Origin: JAJPKK01 sp963702755
Lineage (GTDB): Bacteria; Pseudomonadota; Alphaproteobacteria; Rhizobiales; Xanthobacteraceae
Length of the DNA: 64,000 nt
Assembly: GCA_963702755.1 (NCBI GenBank)
Contig: CAVPDZ010000030.1
Coordinates: 1 to 64,000 of the forward strand
Reading direction: 5' to 3'
Positions 27,585 to 37,192 of the stretch are shown here, in pieces. Positions within the stretch are counted from its first letter, which is position 1, and every line of letters starts with the position of its first letter. The notes under the pieces are model-generated. The model was not told where the DNA came from. It saw nothing but the letters and a program-made list of their open reading frames with translations, and did not search any database. A program made the position numbers and the translations under genes.

Positions 27585-28784
27585 ATGAGCGGGGAGGCGA
27601 CAGGCGCGCTTGCCGGCGTGCGTGTCCTCGATCTCACGCGCATTCTGGCGGGGCCGATGTGCGCAATGATGCTGGGCGACATGGGCGCCGACGTGATCAA
27701 GGTCGAGCCCCCGACCGGTGATGACACGCGCACCTGGGGCCCGCCATTTGCTGCTGGCGAAGCAGCCTATTTTCTCGGGGCGAACCGCAACAAGCGTTCG
27801 CTCACACTCAATATGGCGGTCCCCGCCGGGCAAAAGCTGCTCGCAGGCCTCATTCGCAAGGCCGATGTAGTCATCGACAATTTCAAGCTCGGCACGCTTG
27901 CCAAATGGGGCTTTACCGATGACTGGTTCGACACGGAAGCACCGCGCGCGGTGCGTTGCTCGATCACCGGGTACGGTTCGAGCGGTCCGAAGGCTTCGCT
28001 GCCGGGTTACGATTTCGTCCTCCAGGCGGAATCCGGGCTGATGAGCATTTGCGGCGAGCCTGACGGTGGCCCGACAAAGTATGGCGTCGCGATCGTCGAC
28101 GTGTGCACCGGCATGCTCGCCTGCAATTCGATCCTCGCCGCGCTCAATGCCCGCCACGCCAGCGGGCGCGGCCAAAAGGTCGAAGTCTCGCTGTTCGAAT
28201 CCTCGCTCTTCATGCTGGTGAATGTCGCTTCCAATGTACTCGTCTCCGGCCGCGGCGGCGGCCGCTTCGGCAACGGCCATCCCTCGATCGTTCCCTACAC
28301 CACCTATTCGGCGAAAGATGCGATGATGGCGCTCGCCATCGGCAACGATGTCCAGTTCGCCAAATGCGCTGCCGTGCTCGGCCATCCCGAATGGGCCGAG
28401 GATAAGCGCTTTGCCGTGAACAGCGCCCGCGTTGCAAACCGCGATGTTCTCGATGCCGCGATCGGCGAAGCGCTCGCAACCGACACCGCGGACAACTGGC
28501 TCCTCAAGCTCAAGGCCGTCGGCGTACCGTGCGGCCGCATCAATTCGGTTGCCGAAGCGCTCGCCGAGCCGCAGACCGAAGCGCGCCGCATGGTCGAGAC
28601 CGTCCCGCATAAAGCCATCGGCGACCTCAAGCTCGTGGGGATGCCCTACAAATTCTCCGGGACGCCGGCCTCGATCCGCTGCGCACCGCCGACCCTCGGC
28701 GAGCATACCGATGAAATCCTTGCCTCGGAGCTTGGCCTTGACGCCGCCGCGATCACGGCGCTGCGCGAGCAGAAGGTGATTTGA
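27585..28784 (+). CDS. CaiB/BaiF family (class III) CoA-transferase
   Basis: Transfers CoA between carboxylic acids via a mixed anhydride on an active-site Asp. LAGVRVLDLTRILAGPMCAMMLGDMGADVIKVEPPTGDDTRTWGPPF is the family opening; NRNKRSLTLNM, GLMSICGEPDGGPTKYGVAIVDVCTG (carrying the expected Asp) and GRGQKVEVSLFES follow. 399 residues, full length. It leads the acyl-CoA synthetase and acyl-CoA dehydrogenase genes, so it probably activates an organic acid. Substrate unknown. Confidence 0.93.
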   Translation: MSGEATGALAGVRVLDLTRILAGPMCAMMLGDMGADVIKVEPPTGDDTRTWGPPFAAGEAAYFLGANRNKRSLTLNMAVPAGQKLLAGLIRKADVVIDNFKLGTLAKWGFTDDWFDTEAPRAVRCSITGYGSSGPKASLPGYDFVLQAESGLMSICGEPDGGPTKYGVAIVDVCTGMLACNSILAALNARHASGRGQKVEVSLFESSLFMLVNVASNVLVSGRGGGRFGNGHPSIVPYTTYSAKDAMMALAIGNDVQFAKCAAVLGHPEWAEDKRFAVNSARVANRDVLDAAIGEALATDTADNWLLKLKAVGVPCGRINSVAEALAEPQTEARRMVETVPHKAIGDLKLVGMPYKFSGTPASIRCAPPTLGEHTDEILASELGLDAAAITALREQKVI

Positions 28785-28840
28785 ATGAAAGAAGATACTC
28801 GCCATCCGCTGTTGCCGGGAGAGTGAGAAAAAGCGAGAGC

Positions 28841-30988
28841 ATGGCCCCCGACTTAGACCAACGCGATAACGCTCCCGCGCGGGCTGCGGCCGCTACAAAC
28901 GGGCTCGACGCTTTGCTGCGGCCGAAATCGATCGCGCTCGTCGGTGCCTCGGAGGCAAGTCGCGGCGGGTGGGCGCAACGGCTCTATGACAACCTCGAGC
29001 TGATGGGCTTTCCGGTTCGGCTTCATCTCGTCAATCCGAACCGTCCCGAAGCGTGGGGACGAAAGTGCGCACCAAATTTCGCCGCTCTTCCTGAACCGAT
29101 CGATCTCGCGCTTGCCGTCATCCCGAGCGAGACGGTCGCAGCGTCCCTCGAAGAGGGCGCCCGCCACGGCTTACGCAGTGCGATCGTCTACGCGGCGCAA
29201 TTCGGCGAGGGCGGTGACCCGGCCGGCGCGGCGCGCGCGCGGGCGCTCCTCGACCTGCGCGACCGCTACGGCCTGCGTATCAGCGGCCCCAACTGCATGG
29301 GCCTTCTGTCGGTGCGAGAGCGCCTGCTGCTCTATCCGCACCCCCGCATTCGCGCAGTCGTGCCGGGTTCGGTCGGCGTCGGTGTTCCACTCCGGCGGGA
29401 CCTTTCAGTATTGGTTGGATCAGGCGAGCATGCGCGGTCTCGGGTTTTCGTACTGCGTTTCGAGCGGCAACGAGCTTGACCTCGACCTCACTGATTATCT
29501 CGAGTTTTTCCTCGACGACGAAAACACGAAGATCATCGTCTGCCTCATCGAAGGCATTCGCCGCCCGGCGGCGTTCATGGCCGCGGCGGCGCGCGCGCTT
29601 GCGATCGGAAAACCGATCCTGATGGTCAAGAGCGGGCGGAGCGAACGCGCCAAGGAAGCGGTGATGAGCCATACCGGCGCGCTTGCCGGTGACGATGACG
29701 TATTCAACGCGCTGTGCCGCCGTTACGGCATCGTGCGTTGCCGCGATCTCGATGAGATGCTGGAGACTTGCCTCGCGTTTGCTCAGGGTAGGCTCCCCAA
29801 GGGGCGGCGCATCGGGCTCATCACCACCTCGGGAAACTCGGTCGGGCTCCTCGTTGACTACGCGAGCGAAGAAGGCGCGGAGCTCGCGGATTTTGCGCCG
29901 GCGACCAAGGAGCGGCTGGTCGGCCTGATCGATCCGGGTCTCGTGCCGGGCAATCCGCTCGATGTCGGCGCGACCAACGTCCGACGCCAAGACAAGTTCG
30001 CCGCGATTTGCAAGCACGTCGTTGCCGACCCGAACGTGGACATGCTCGGGGTGCAGGGCCAATTGCCGATCCTGCCGCATGAGGCCTCCGATCCTGCCAT
30101 TCTCGCTGATCTCGCCGCCGCGACCGACAAGCCGGTGCTGTTCTTCGCCCGCATGGCGCAGAATTTGACCGAAGCTGCGCGCGACTTCGGCCGCAAGACC
30201 GGACTGCCTTTTCTCCAAGGTCTGCCCGCTGCAGTCCATGCCCTGCAGGCACTTGCGACTTATGCGGAGCGGCGCGCGCGCGTGCGCGTGGGCGTTCGGG
30301 CCGGGAGCTACCGGTGCCTGCCGGCAAGGTGCTCCCGCACGGCCCGGCGCTCGACACGCTCCTTGCGGCGCATGGTCTCACGCCGCCGCGCAGCGCCATG
30401 GCGTCTACCCCCGAGGATGCCGCAGCGCGTGCGGCCGAGATCGGCTTTCCGGTCGCGCTCAAGCTCGTTTCGGCTGACGTGTCGCATAAGACCGAAGCAG
30501 GCGCAGTCGCTCTCGGCCTCGCCGACGGTGGCGCGGTGATTCAGGCGGCGCGGAAAACGAGCGCCGCGGTCACGGCACACCATCCGGACGCGCGGGTCGA
30601 TGGTTTTCTGGTGCAGGAGATGGTTTCGGGCCTTGAATTCATCGTCGGCGCCCGCACCGATCCGCTCTATGGCCCGTTCCTCGTGCTGGGCCTCGGCGGC
30701 GTCACGGTTGAAATTCTGGCTGACACCGCGATTGCTCTCTTGCCGGTCGATGAAGCCGAAGTGCGCGCTATGCTCGCCAGCCTCCGCTCCGCTCCCTTGC
30801 TTGCCTCGTTCCGCGGCCAGCCGCCGCGCGACGTCGACGCGCTCGTCGCGGCTATTCTCGGCCTTGCGCAACTCTTTCTCGATCATCGCGACGCCATCAG
30901 CGACATTGAAGTCAATCCGCTCATGATCGGCTTCCAGGGTGCCGGCGTGTGCGCGGTCGATGTACGGATTCTCCAATGCGCGCGGTAA
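28841..30988 (+). CDS. NDP-forming acyl-CoA synthetase (CoA-binding, ligase and ATP-grasp domains), two frameshifts
   Basis: Single-chain member of the acetyl-CoA synthetase (ADP-forming)/succinyl-CoA ligase superfamily. The CoA-binding Rossmann domain is LLRPKSIALVGASEASRGGWAQ ... LRISGPNCMGLLSV. The ligase domains contain VMSHTGALAGDDDVFNALCRRYG (phosphohistidine-type loop) and GLITTSGNSVGLLVDYA. The ATP-grasp domain runs from about 30320 (FPVALKLVSADVSHKTEAGAVALGL ... ISDIEVNPLM). The frame changes near 29388 (VGVVFHSGG) and between 30280 and 30320; the protein is otherwise complete at ~715 residues. Start chosen at ATG 28841. It follows the CoA-transferase closely. Confidence 0.85.
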
Positions 30989-31104
30989 CTTCGATACAAC
31001 GTTCGCTGCGCCGCCTATGATGCGACCCCGTCAGCCAACCCCGGATCGCCTGCGCGATCCGGCCCTTCCCGCCAGGGGAGGGTGAAAATCCACGGACCCA
31101 CCTC

Positions 31105-32289
31105 ATGAACACTGCCTCCATCGACGCCGAGATGAATTTCGAGCTGCCCTCCGAGTTGCGCATGCTCAAGGAATCCGTGCGGCGCTTCGTCGATGAAGAA
31201 ATGATCCCCGTCGAAATGCGCTCGCGCGTCGGCGACGGCATGGATCCGGAGATACGAGCGAGCCTCGAAGACAAGGCCAAGGCGCTCGGGCTCGCGAACT
31301 ACGATGTCCCCGAGGAATACGGCGGCCAGGGCCTCGGCCTTCTCGCCAAGGCGGTGGTGTGGTCGGAGCTCGGCCGCACCATCGCACTGCCGCCGCGGGC
31401 GGTCGAAATCTTCGGACCGAACGTAAGCCCGCTGCTTTACCTCATGAACGATGAGCAGAAGCAGCGTTATCTCGTGCCGACGCTCGCCGGCAAGCTGAAG
31501 TGGTGCTTCGCCCAGACCGAGCCCGAGGCCGGCGGCGATCCGGCCCGCATTCGCACCTCGGCGGTGCGCGAGGGCGATCATTACGTCATCAATGGCCACA
31601 AGCGCTTCATCACCGGCGGCGGCAGCGCCGACTTTGCCCAGGTGATCGCCGTAACCGATCGCGCCAAGGCTGCGCGCGGCGGCATCTCAACTTTCATCGT
31701 CGACATGAACGCGCCGGGCGTGAAGCGCCTGCGCGAGCAGAAACTCATGATCGATGACCGACCGTGGGAACTTTTGTTCGAGAACGTGCGCGTGCCCGTG
31801 CGCGACCTCGTCGGCAACGAGGGCGAAGGCTTCAAGCTGGCGCAGACCTGGCTCAGCGTCGGACGCGTCCGCCACGCCGCGCGGGGCATCGGCGTGATCG
31901 AGCGCTGCCTTGAGCTTGGCGCAAGCTACGCGAAGCAGCGGGTGACGTTCGGCGCGCCGCTCGCCGACCGACAGTCAGTCCAGTTCGCACTCGCCGACAG
32001 CTACATGGACCTGCATCAGCTGCGGCTCATGACCTATGACGCCGCGCTCAAGTACGACCAGGGCCGCGACATCCGGGTCGAAGCCTACATGGCGAAGATT
32101 TTTGGCGACGAGCGGTCGTTCGTCGCCGCCGACCGCTGTTTGACGGTCCACGGCGGAACCGGCCTTACCACCGATTTGCCCATCGAGAAGTTCTGGCGCG
32201 ACCAGCGCAGCATGATGATTACCGAGGGCCCCAACGAGATCTTGAAAATGACCGTCGCCCGGCACGTGTTAAAGGAATATGGCCGCTGA
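31105..32289 (+). CDS. acyl-CoA dehydrogenase
   Basis: FAD enzyme that introduces a double bond into acyl-CoA. 394 residues: N-terminal helices (LPSELRMLKESVRRFVDEEMIP), ALGLANYDVPEEYGGQGLG, FAD-binding CFAQTEPEAGGDPARIRTSA and FITGGGSADFAQVI. The C-terminal part has RVTFGAPLADRQSVQFALAD and the catalytic Glu region MITEGPNEILKMTVARHVL. Third gene of the CoA set; 117 nt separate it from the synthetase. Confidence 0.95.
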   Translation: MNTASIDAEMNFELPSELRMLKESVRRFVDEEMIPVEMRSRVGDGMDPEIRASLEDKAKALGLANYDVPEEYGGQGLGLLAKAVVWSELGRTIALPPRAVEIFGPNVSPLLYLMNDEQKQRYLVPTLAGKLKWCFAQTEPEAGGDPARIRTSAVREGDHYVINGHKRFITGGGSADFAQVIAVTDRAKAARGGISTFIVDMNAPGVKRLREQKLMIDDRPWELLFENVRVPVRDLVGNEGEGFKLAQTWLSVGRVRHAARGIGVIERCLELGASYAKQRVTFGAPLADRQSVQFALADSYMDLHQLRLMTYDAALKYDQGRDIRVEAYMAKIFGDERSFVAADRCLTVHGGTGLTTDLPIEKFWRDQRSMMITEGPNEILKMTVARHVLKEYGR

Positions 32290-32413
32290 AGCCGGTCAGC
32301 CCCATCAATGATCGATTTGCCAATCCTCGGAATTGGTTAGGCCCGGCGATTGCCGCGGTCCGTTATCGCTCCTACATTGAGCGGCAGGCGCAGTTTCACC
32401 AGGGGATTCGGCC

Positions 32414-32992
32414 ATGTTGTCACGGCGTGCGGTGTTGATGGCGGGAGGGGCCGTTGCGCTCTCCTCGGCGACACAGTTTCTGCGCCCTGCTAGCGCCGCG
32501 GCGGTGATGACCGATGACGGGTTCTACCGTGAGGACTGGTTCCTCGACAGCTTCCTCGAACTCGCGGACGATCTCAAGACTACGACGGCATCTGGCAAGC
32601 AGCTGGCCTTGATGTGGGAGCAGCGCGGCTGCCCCTATTGCCGCGAGACCCATCTGGTGAATTTCGCGCGGAAGGACATCGAAAGCTTCGTCCGCGATCA
32701 TTTCGAGGTCGTGGAACTCAATCTCCACGGCTCGCGGATCGTCACCGACTTCGATGGCGCCAAGCTCGGCGAGAGACAGCTGGCCGCGAAATACGGGATC
32801 CGCGGCACGCCGACGATCCAATTCTTTCCCGACCGCGGTCAGGAGCTTGCCGCGAAGTCGCCCCGCGAGCGTGAAGTGAATCGCATTCAAGGCTACCTCG
32901 CGCCCCACGACTTCATGCGGATGTTCGCCTTCGTCGCGGACCATGCCTACGAGCGCGGATCGTTGCGGGACTATCTGCGACGGCAGAGCTGA
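32414..32992 (+). CDS. soxW: thioredoxin-like periplasmic thiol protein (SoxW type)
   Basis: 192 residues with an export signal (SRRAVLMAGGAVALSSATQFLRPASA). The redox site is WEQRGCPYCRETHLVNF (CPYC); the cis-Pro motif is RGTPTIQFF. SoxW-type thioredoxins reduce the Sox carrier SoxYZ. It directly precedes soxX, as in many sox operons. The symbol is by context and similarity. Confidence 0.85.
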   Translation: MLSRRAVLMAGGAVALSSATQFLRPASAAAVMTDDGFYREDWFLDSFLELADDLKTTTASGKQLALMWEQRGCPYCRETHLVNFARKDIESFVRDHFEVVELNLHGSRIVTDFDGAKLGERQLAAKYGIRGTPTIQFFPDRGQELAAKSPREREVNRIQGYLAPHDFMRMFAFVADHAYERGSLRDYLRRQS

Positions 32993-33003
32993 ACCGTCCA
33001 GCC

Positions 33004-33489
33004 GTGCGGAACAGCGCCTCACCGATGAGAGTATGTGCCGCCGTATTGCTCTTGGTGATTGCGGCAATGCTATTATCGGCGGCGAAAGCGGCTCCGCTCG
33101 TCGCCTACAAGATCGTCGTTGCGAACGGCATTCCCACCATTCCCGAGCCACTCGCGGCGGCGCCAGGCGATGCCAAGCGGGGCGAAGGGGTGATGGTCGC
33201 CCGTCAGCTCGGTAACTGCCTTTCGTGTCATGAGGTAAGCGCGTTGCGCGGTTACGAGTTTCACGGCGAAGTGGGCCCCTCGCTCGATGGCACAGGTCGG
33301 CGGTGGGACGCGGCGGCGTTGCGCATGATCATGGTTGATCCAAAGCGCGTGTTCGGTGACGCCACGGCGATGCCGGCGTTCTATCGGATTGACGGACTGA
33401 ACCGGGTGCGCCCCGAATTCGAAGGCAAGCCGATGCTCTCGGCGCAGCAGGTCGAAGACGTCGTCGCATATCTCGCCGCCTTGAAATGA
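33004..33489 (+). CDS. soxX: cytochrome c SoxX
   Basis: Electron-transferring monohaem subunit of SoxAX, which couples thiosulfate to the SoxY cysteine. The signal peptide is AVLLLVIAAMLLSAAKA; haem site LGNCLSCHEV; family sequence GPSLDGTGRRWDAAALRMIMVDPKRVFGDATAMPAFYRIDGLNRVRPEFEGKPMLSAQQVEDVVAYLAAL, with the Met ligand in AMPAF. Start GTG 33004 or ATG 33025 (better signal peptide). 12 nt after soxW. Confidence 0.94.
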   Translation: MRNSASPMRVCAAVLLLVIAAMLLSAAKAAPLVAYKIVVANGIPTIPEPLAAAPGDAKRGEGVMVARQLGNCLSCHEVSALRGYEFHGEVGPSLDGTGRRWDAAALRMIMVDPKRVFGDATAMPAFYRIDGLNRVRPEFEGKPMLSAQQVEDVVAYLAALK

Positions 33490-33505
33490 TTTGAAGCGAT
33501 CGCCA

Positions 33506-33976
33506 ATGGCACCACGAACCCACCATATCAGCCGGCGCCAAGCAGTGGCTGGTGTTGCCGCGACCGGGGCCGGCCTCGTCGTCGGCCTTCCGATGGGCTC
33601 CGAGGAAGCCCTCGCTGCGAACGACTATGCCGAACAGATTCGGAAGTTCACGGGGGGACGCCAGCCGGTCGAGGGCTTGCTGAGGCTTGAACTGCCGGAG
33701 CTTGCCGAGAACGGCAACACGGTCCCGATGTCGGTGACGGTTGATGCTTCGCTGCGCACCGATGTTCACGTCGAGGAAATTCTCGTGGTCGCTCCGGCGA
33801 ATCCCAACTCGCGGGTCGTGCGGTTTCGCTTTTCGCCGATGAGCGTGCCGGAGGCCGCGACCCGCATCCGCCTCGCCGAAACCCAGAACGTGATCGCCGT
33901 CGCCAAGTTGAGCGACGGCACCTTTTTCTCCACGTCGCGGCAGATCAAGGTGACGATCGGCGGCTGCGGCGGCTGA
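33506..33976 (+). CDS. soxY: sulfur carrier protein SoxY
   Basis: Carries sulfur intermediates on its C-terminal cysteine. Tat-type signal (HHISRRQAVAGVAATGAGLVVG); core AENGNTVPMSVTVDAS and EILVVAPANPNSRVVRFRFSP; ends in the swinging-arm motif GGCGG. 156 residues from ATG 33506, 16 nt after soxX. Partner SoxZ is next. Confidence 0.95.
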   Translation: MAPRTHHISRRQAVAGVAATGAGLVVGLPMGSEEALAANDYAEQIRKFTGGRQPVEGLLRLELPELAENGNTVPMSVTVDASLRTDVHVEEILVVAPANPNSRVVRFRFSPMSVPEAATRIRLAETQNVIAVAKLSDGTFFSTSRQIKVTIGGCGG

Positions 33977-33989
33977 TGGGATACGACAA

Positions 33990-34319
33990 ATGGCCGAGGC
34001 AAAGCCCCGCATCAGGCTCGACAAGCGGCAGGTCCGCAAAGGCGAGGTCGTCGAGGTCAAGACGCTGGTGTCTCACGTCATGGAGACGGGCCTGCGCCAT
34101 GACGCGGCCGGCAAGTTGATCCCGCGCATGATCATCAACACGTTCACCTGCACGCTGAACGGCAAGTTCGTGTTCGGCTGCGATCTCGAAAGCGCAATCT
34201 CCGCCAATCCGTACTTTCAGTTTCGCTTCAAGCCGGAGGAATCCGGCACGCTGACGTTTGTCTGGATCGATGACGAGGGCAAGAGGATCGAGGCGACCGA
34301 GACGATCGAGGTGATATGA
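33990..34319 (+). CDS. soxZ: sulfur carrier partner SoxZ
   Basis: 109 residues, no signal peptide (exported in complex with SoxY). PRIRLDKRQVRKGEVVEVKTLVSHVMETGLRHDAAGKLIPRMIINTFTC and a C-terminal WIDDEGKRIEATETIEV are family features. 13 nt after soxY. Confidence 0.96.
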   Translation: MAEAKPRIRLDKRQVRKGEVVEVKTLVSHVMETGLRHDAAGKLIPRMIINTFTCTLNGKFVFGCDLESAISANPYFQFRFKPEESGTLTFVWIDDEGKRIEATETIEVI

Positions 34320-34398
34320 GTCCGCTTACGCGCAAACGAAATGCTGACGCTTATGCGACACGCATTAGATCGATCATGTGGCAATGAATATAAAGCTC

Positions 34399-34505
34399 GT
34401 CATTCCGGGGCGCCGTAGCGAAGCGGAGGCGAGCCCGGAATCCATACTCTGCGGCAGGGGTTATCGATTCCGGGCTGCGTCGCTTCGCGCCGCCGCCGGA
34501 ATGAC
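34399..34505. repeat. 107-bp palindromic intergenic repeat (copy A)
   Basis: Imperfect long palindrome bounded by gtcattccgg and ccggaatgac with inner arms gagcccggaatcca / tcgattccgggct. Near-identical in plan to 58201-58307 and to the half copy at 42166-42208. Such REP-like units are frequent in Bradyrhizobium-type genomes. Its right end (atgac) contains the soxA ATG. Confidence 0.9.
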
Positions 34506-35358
34506 CAGCCGCGCGTTGCAAGGTCGCAGAGCCTTCTTTGGCACCGTCGTCGCTCTTTTCTGCCTCGGCGGCGCGGCGGCGGTGGCGGAAAGCGAGCTTG
34601 AGCACCCGAAATGGCAAGGCCACGGCATCAAGGCGCCGGGTCCCGAATATCCGCTCCAGGAGATCGTGTCGGGCTATTGGTTTCGCACCAAGGAGACCCG
34701 GGCGATTCAGGACGACGATCTCGTCAATCCGGGGTTCTTCGGTGTCGAAGCAGGCGAACGGCTGTGGTCGCAGGTGGACGGCACGGCAGAGAAATCCTGC
34801 GCCAGCTGCCATCACGACGCCAAATCCTCGATGAAGGGCGTTGGCGCGGCCATGCCGAAATGGAGCGACAAACTGCGCAAGCCGGTCAACCTCGAACAAC
34901 AGATCAACATCTGCCGGAACGAGCGCATGGGAGCCGCGCCGTGGGCGTTCGGCTCGGACGAACTCGTCGCCATGACCACCTATGTTCGCTTTCAGTCGCG
35001 TGGCATGCCGGTCACGCCCAAAGTCGACGGCCCGATGTCGCCGTGGCTCGCGCGAGGCAAGGCGCTCTATTACACGCGCGTCGGACAGCTCGATCTCGCC
35101 TGCGCCAATTGCCACGACAATAATTACGGCAAATACCTGCGTGCCGACTTTCTGAGCCAGGGCCAGTCGAATGGCTTCCCGGTCTATCGCCTGCGTGAAC
35201 AGCGTCTCGTGCCGCTGCACGAGCGCATGGAAGGCTGCGTCTACGATGTGCGTGGCACGCCATACCCGCCGCTCTCCGACGACGCGGTTGCGCTCGAGCT
35301 CTACCTCGCCTGGCGCGGCACCGGCCTGCCGGTCGAAACGCCTGCCGTGCGGAATTGA
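34501..35358 (+). CDS. soxA: dihaem cytochrome c SoxA
   Basis: Catalytic subunit of SoxAX. Signal peptide ALQGRRAFFGTVVALFCLGGAAAVA. Two CxxCH haem motifs, CASCHHDAKSSMKGVG and CANCHDNNYGKYLRADFLSQGQSNGFP, plus the cysteine expected to carry the persulfide ligand in RMEGCVYDVRGTPYPP. 285 residues. The only suitable start before the signal peptide is ATG 34501, which lies in the last bases of a palindromic repeat. The frame stays open through the repeat to 34378, but that extension is repeat translation. Confidence 0.94.
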   Translation: MTSRALQGRRAFFGTVVALFCLGGAAAVAESELEHPKWQGHGIKAPGPEYPLQEIVSGYWFRTKETRAIQDDDLVNPGFFGVEAGERLWSQVDGTAEKSCASCHHDAKSSMKGVGAAMPKWSDKLRKPVNLEQQINICRNERMGAAPWAFGSDELVAMTTYVRFQSRGMPVTPKVDGPMSPWLARGKALYYTRVGQLDLACANCHDNNYGKYLRADFLSQGQSNGFPVYRLREQRLVPLHERMEGCVYDVRGTPYPPLSDDAVALELYLAWRGTGLPVETPAVRN

Positions 35359-35380
35359 AGCGGTTATGAAGTCACTACTC

Positions 35381-35493
35381 GTAGGGTGGGCAAAGGCGGC
35401 CGAGGCTGCTGTTTTTTGCCATTGCGCGGATTCCGCCGTGCCCACCAGCGAAGCCGCGGTGGGCACGGCGCTGCGCGCCTTTGCCCACCCTAC
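35381..35493. repeat. 113-bp palindromic repeat between soxA and soxB
   Basis: Outer arms gtagggtgggcaaag / ctttgcccaccctac-type ends at 35381 and 35493; inner arms cgtgcccacc / ggtgggcacg. Long imperfect hairpin that fills the soxA-soxB gap. The family is distinct from the gtcattccgg repeat. Confidence 0.85.
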
Positions 35494-35508
35494 GCTGCGG
35501 CATGTCTC

Positions 35509-37192
35509 ATGACCACGCGCCGCGAATTTTTTCAGGTCGCCGCCGCTACGGCAGCGTTCGTGCCGAGCGGTTGGACGCGCGCCTTCGCCCAACAGCGGCT
35601 GCGCGAGGCGGACCTGCTCGCCTTCGAAGCCGTCGGCAACGTGACGCTCGTGCACATCGCCGACCTCCATGCGCAACTCGTGCCGATCTATTTTCGAGAG
35701 CCGGCAGTCGATATCGGGATCGGGGAGGGGAGGGGGCGCGTTCCGCACCTCACGGGCGCGGCGCTCCTCGATCGGTACGGCATCCCGCGTGGGTCGGCGC
35801 TCGCCTACGCGCTCGCGGCGGACGATTTCGCAGCGCTTGCTCGTGAGTATGGCCGCATGGGCGGCCTCGACCGCATTGCCGCAATCATCGCCGCGATCCG
35901 TGCCGAGCGTGGCGACCGCGTCGTTTTTCTCGACGGCGGCGACACCTGGCAGAACAGCTACACGTCGCTCATGAGCCGCGGCCAGGACATGGTCGACTGC
36001 ATGGCGCTGTTGCGGCCGGACGCCATGGTCGGGCACTGGGAGTTCACCCTCGGCGCCGCGCGCGTGAAGGAACTTGTGCGCACGCTCGGCTTTCCGTTCC
36101 TCGGCCTCAACATCCGCGACACCGAATGGGACGAGCCTGCCTTTCCAGCCGCGACGATGATCGCGCGCGGCGGCGTCAAGATCGCGGTCATTGGCCAGTC
36201 GTACCCCTATACGCCGATCGCGAATCCCCGCTGGCTCATTCCGAATTGGAGCTTCGGCATCCGCGAGCGCGACATCGCCGCCGAGGTCGCGAAGGCGCGC
36301 GCCGGCGGCGCCGATCTCGTCGTGCTGCTCTCCCACAACGGCTTCGATGTCGATCGCAAGCTTGCCGGACGTGTGTCGGGAATCGACGTCGTGCTCACGG
36401 CTCACACCCACGACGCCCTCCCGACCGTGGTCGAAGTCGGCGAGACGCTTCTCGTTGCCTCCGGCAGCCACGGCAAGTTCGTCTCTCGCCTCGATCTCGA
36501 TGTGCGCGCCGGTCGCATCGCAGCGTACCGTTACAAGTTGATCCCCATCTTTGCCGACGTCATCACGCCAGATCCGGCGATGGCCGCCAAGATCGCGGCG
36601 ATCCGGGCGCCGCATCTTGCTCGTCTCGGCGAAGTCGTCGGTCGCACCGATACGCTGCTTTATCGCCGCGGCAATTTCGACGGCACTCTCGACAAGGTGA
36701 TTTGCGATGCGCTGCTCGAGCGGCGCGATGCCGAAATCGCATTGTCGCCGGGCCTGCGCTGGGGCACGCGCCTCATCCCCGGGCAGGCGATCACCCGCGA
36801 GGACATTTACAACGCGACGGCGCTCACCTATCCCGCCGACCTACCGCACCATGATGAGCGGTGAGCGGATCAAGGACATTCTCGAAGATGTGGCCGACAA
36901 TCTGTTCAATTCCGATCCTTATTACCGGCAAGGCGGTGACATGGTCCGGACCGGCGGCATCAGCTACACCATTGATGTCGGCGCTTCGGTGGGGCGTCGT
37001 ATCACTGACCTGCGGCTAACGCGTACCGGCGCACCGCTCGATGCTGCGAAGGAGTATGCTGTCGCCGGCTGGGCGAGCGTCACCGAAGGCGCTGAGGGCC
37101 CGCCGATCTGGGATGTGGTCACGGACTACGTCGCGGCCCATCGCGTCGTCGCGCCCATCGCCGACGAGCATGTGAAGGTCACTGGCATTTGA
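35509..37192 (+). CDS. soxB: thiosulfohydrolase SoxB, one frameshift
   Basis: Dimanganese hydrolase that releases sulfate from SoxY-bound thiosulfonate. Twin-arginine signal TTRREFFQVAAATAAFV. Metal motifs: HIADLHAQLVPIYFREP, VVFLDGGDTWQNS, DAMVGHWEFTLGAARVKEL, LLSHNGFDVD, LTAHTHDALP. The frame breaks near 36840-36855 (YPADLP|YRTMMSGERIKDILEDVADNLFNSDPYYRQGGDMVR); the end FVTGI-type tail reads to 37192. Reconstituted length ~560, normal for SoxB. Its stop overlaps the possible TTG start of cofE. Confidence 0.92.

Noticed and set aside
34378..34500. N-terminal extension of SoxA through the repeat
   Set aside because: The extra 41 residues are translation of the palindromic repeat and would bury the signal peptide.
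34351..36615. 754-codon minus-strand frame opposite soxA and soxB
   Set aside because: Antisense shadow; soxA and soxB motifs are unambiguous on the plus strand.
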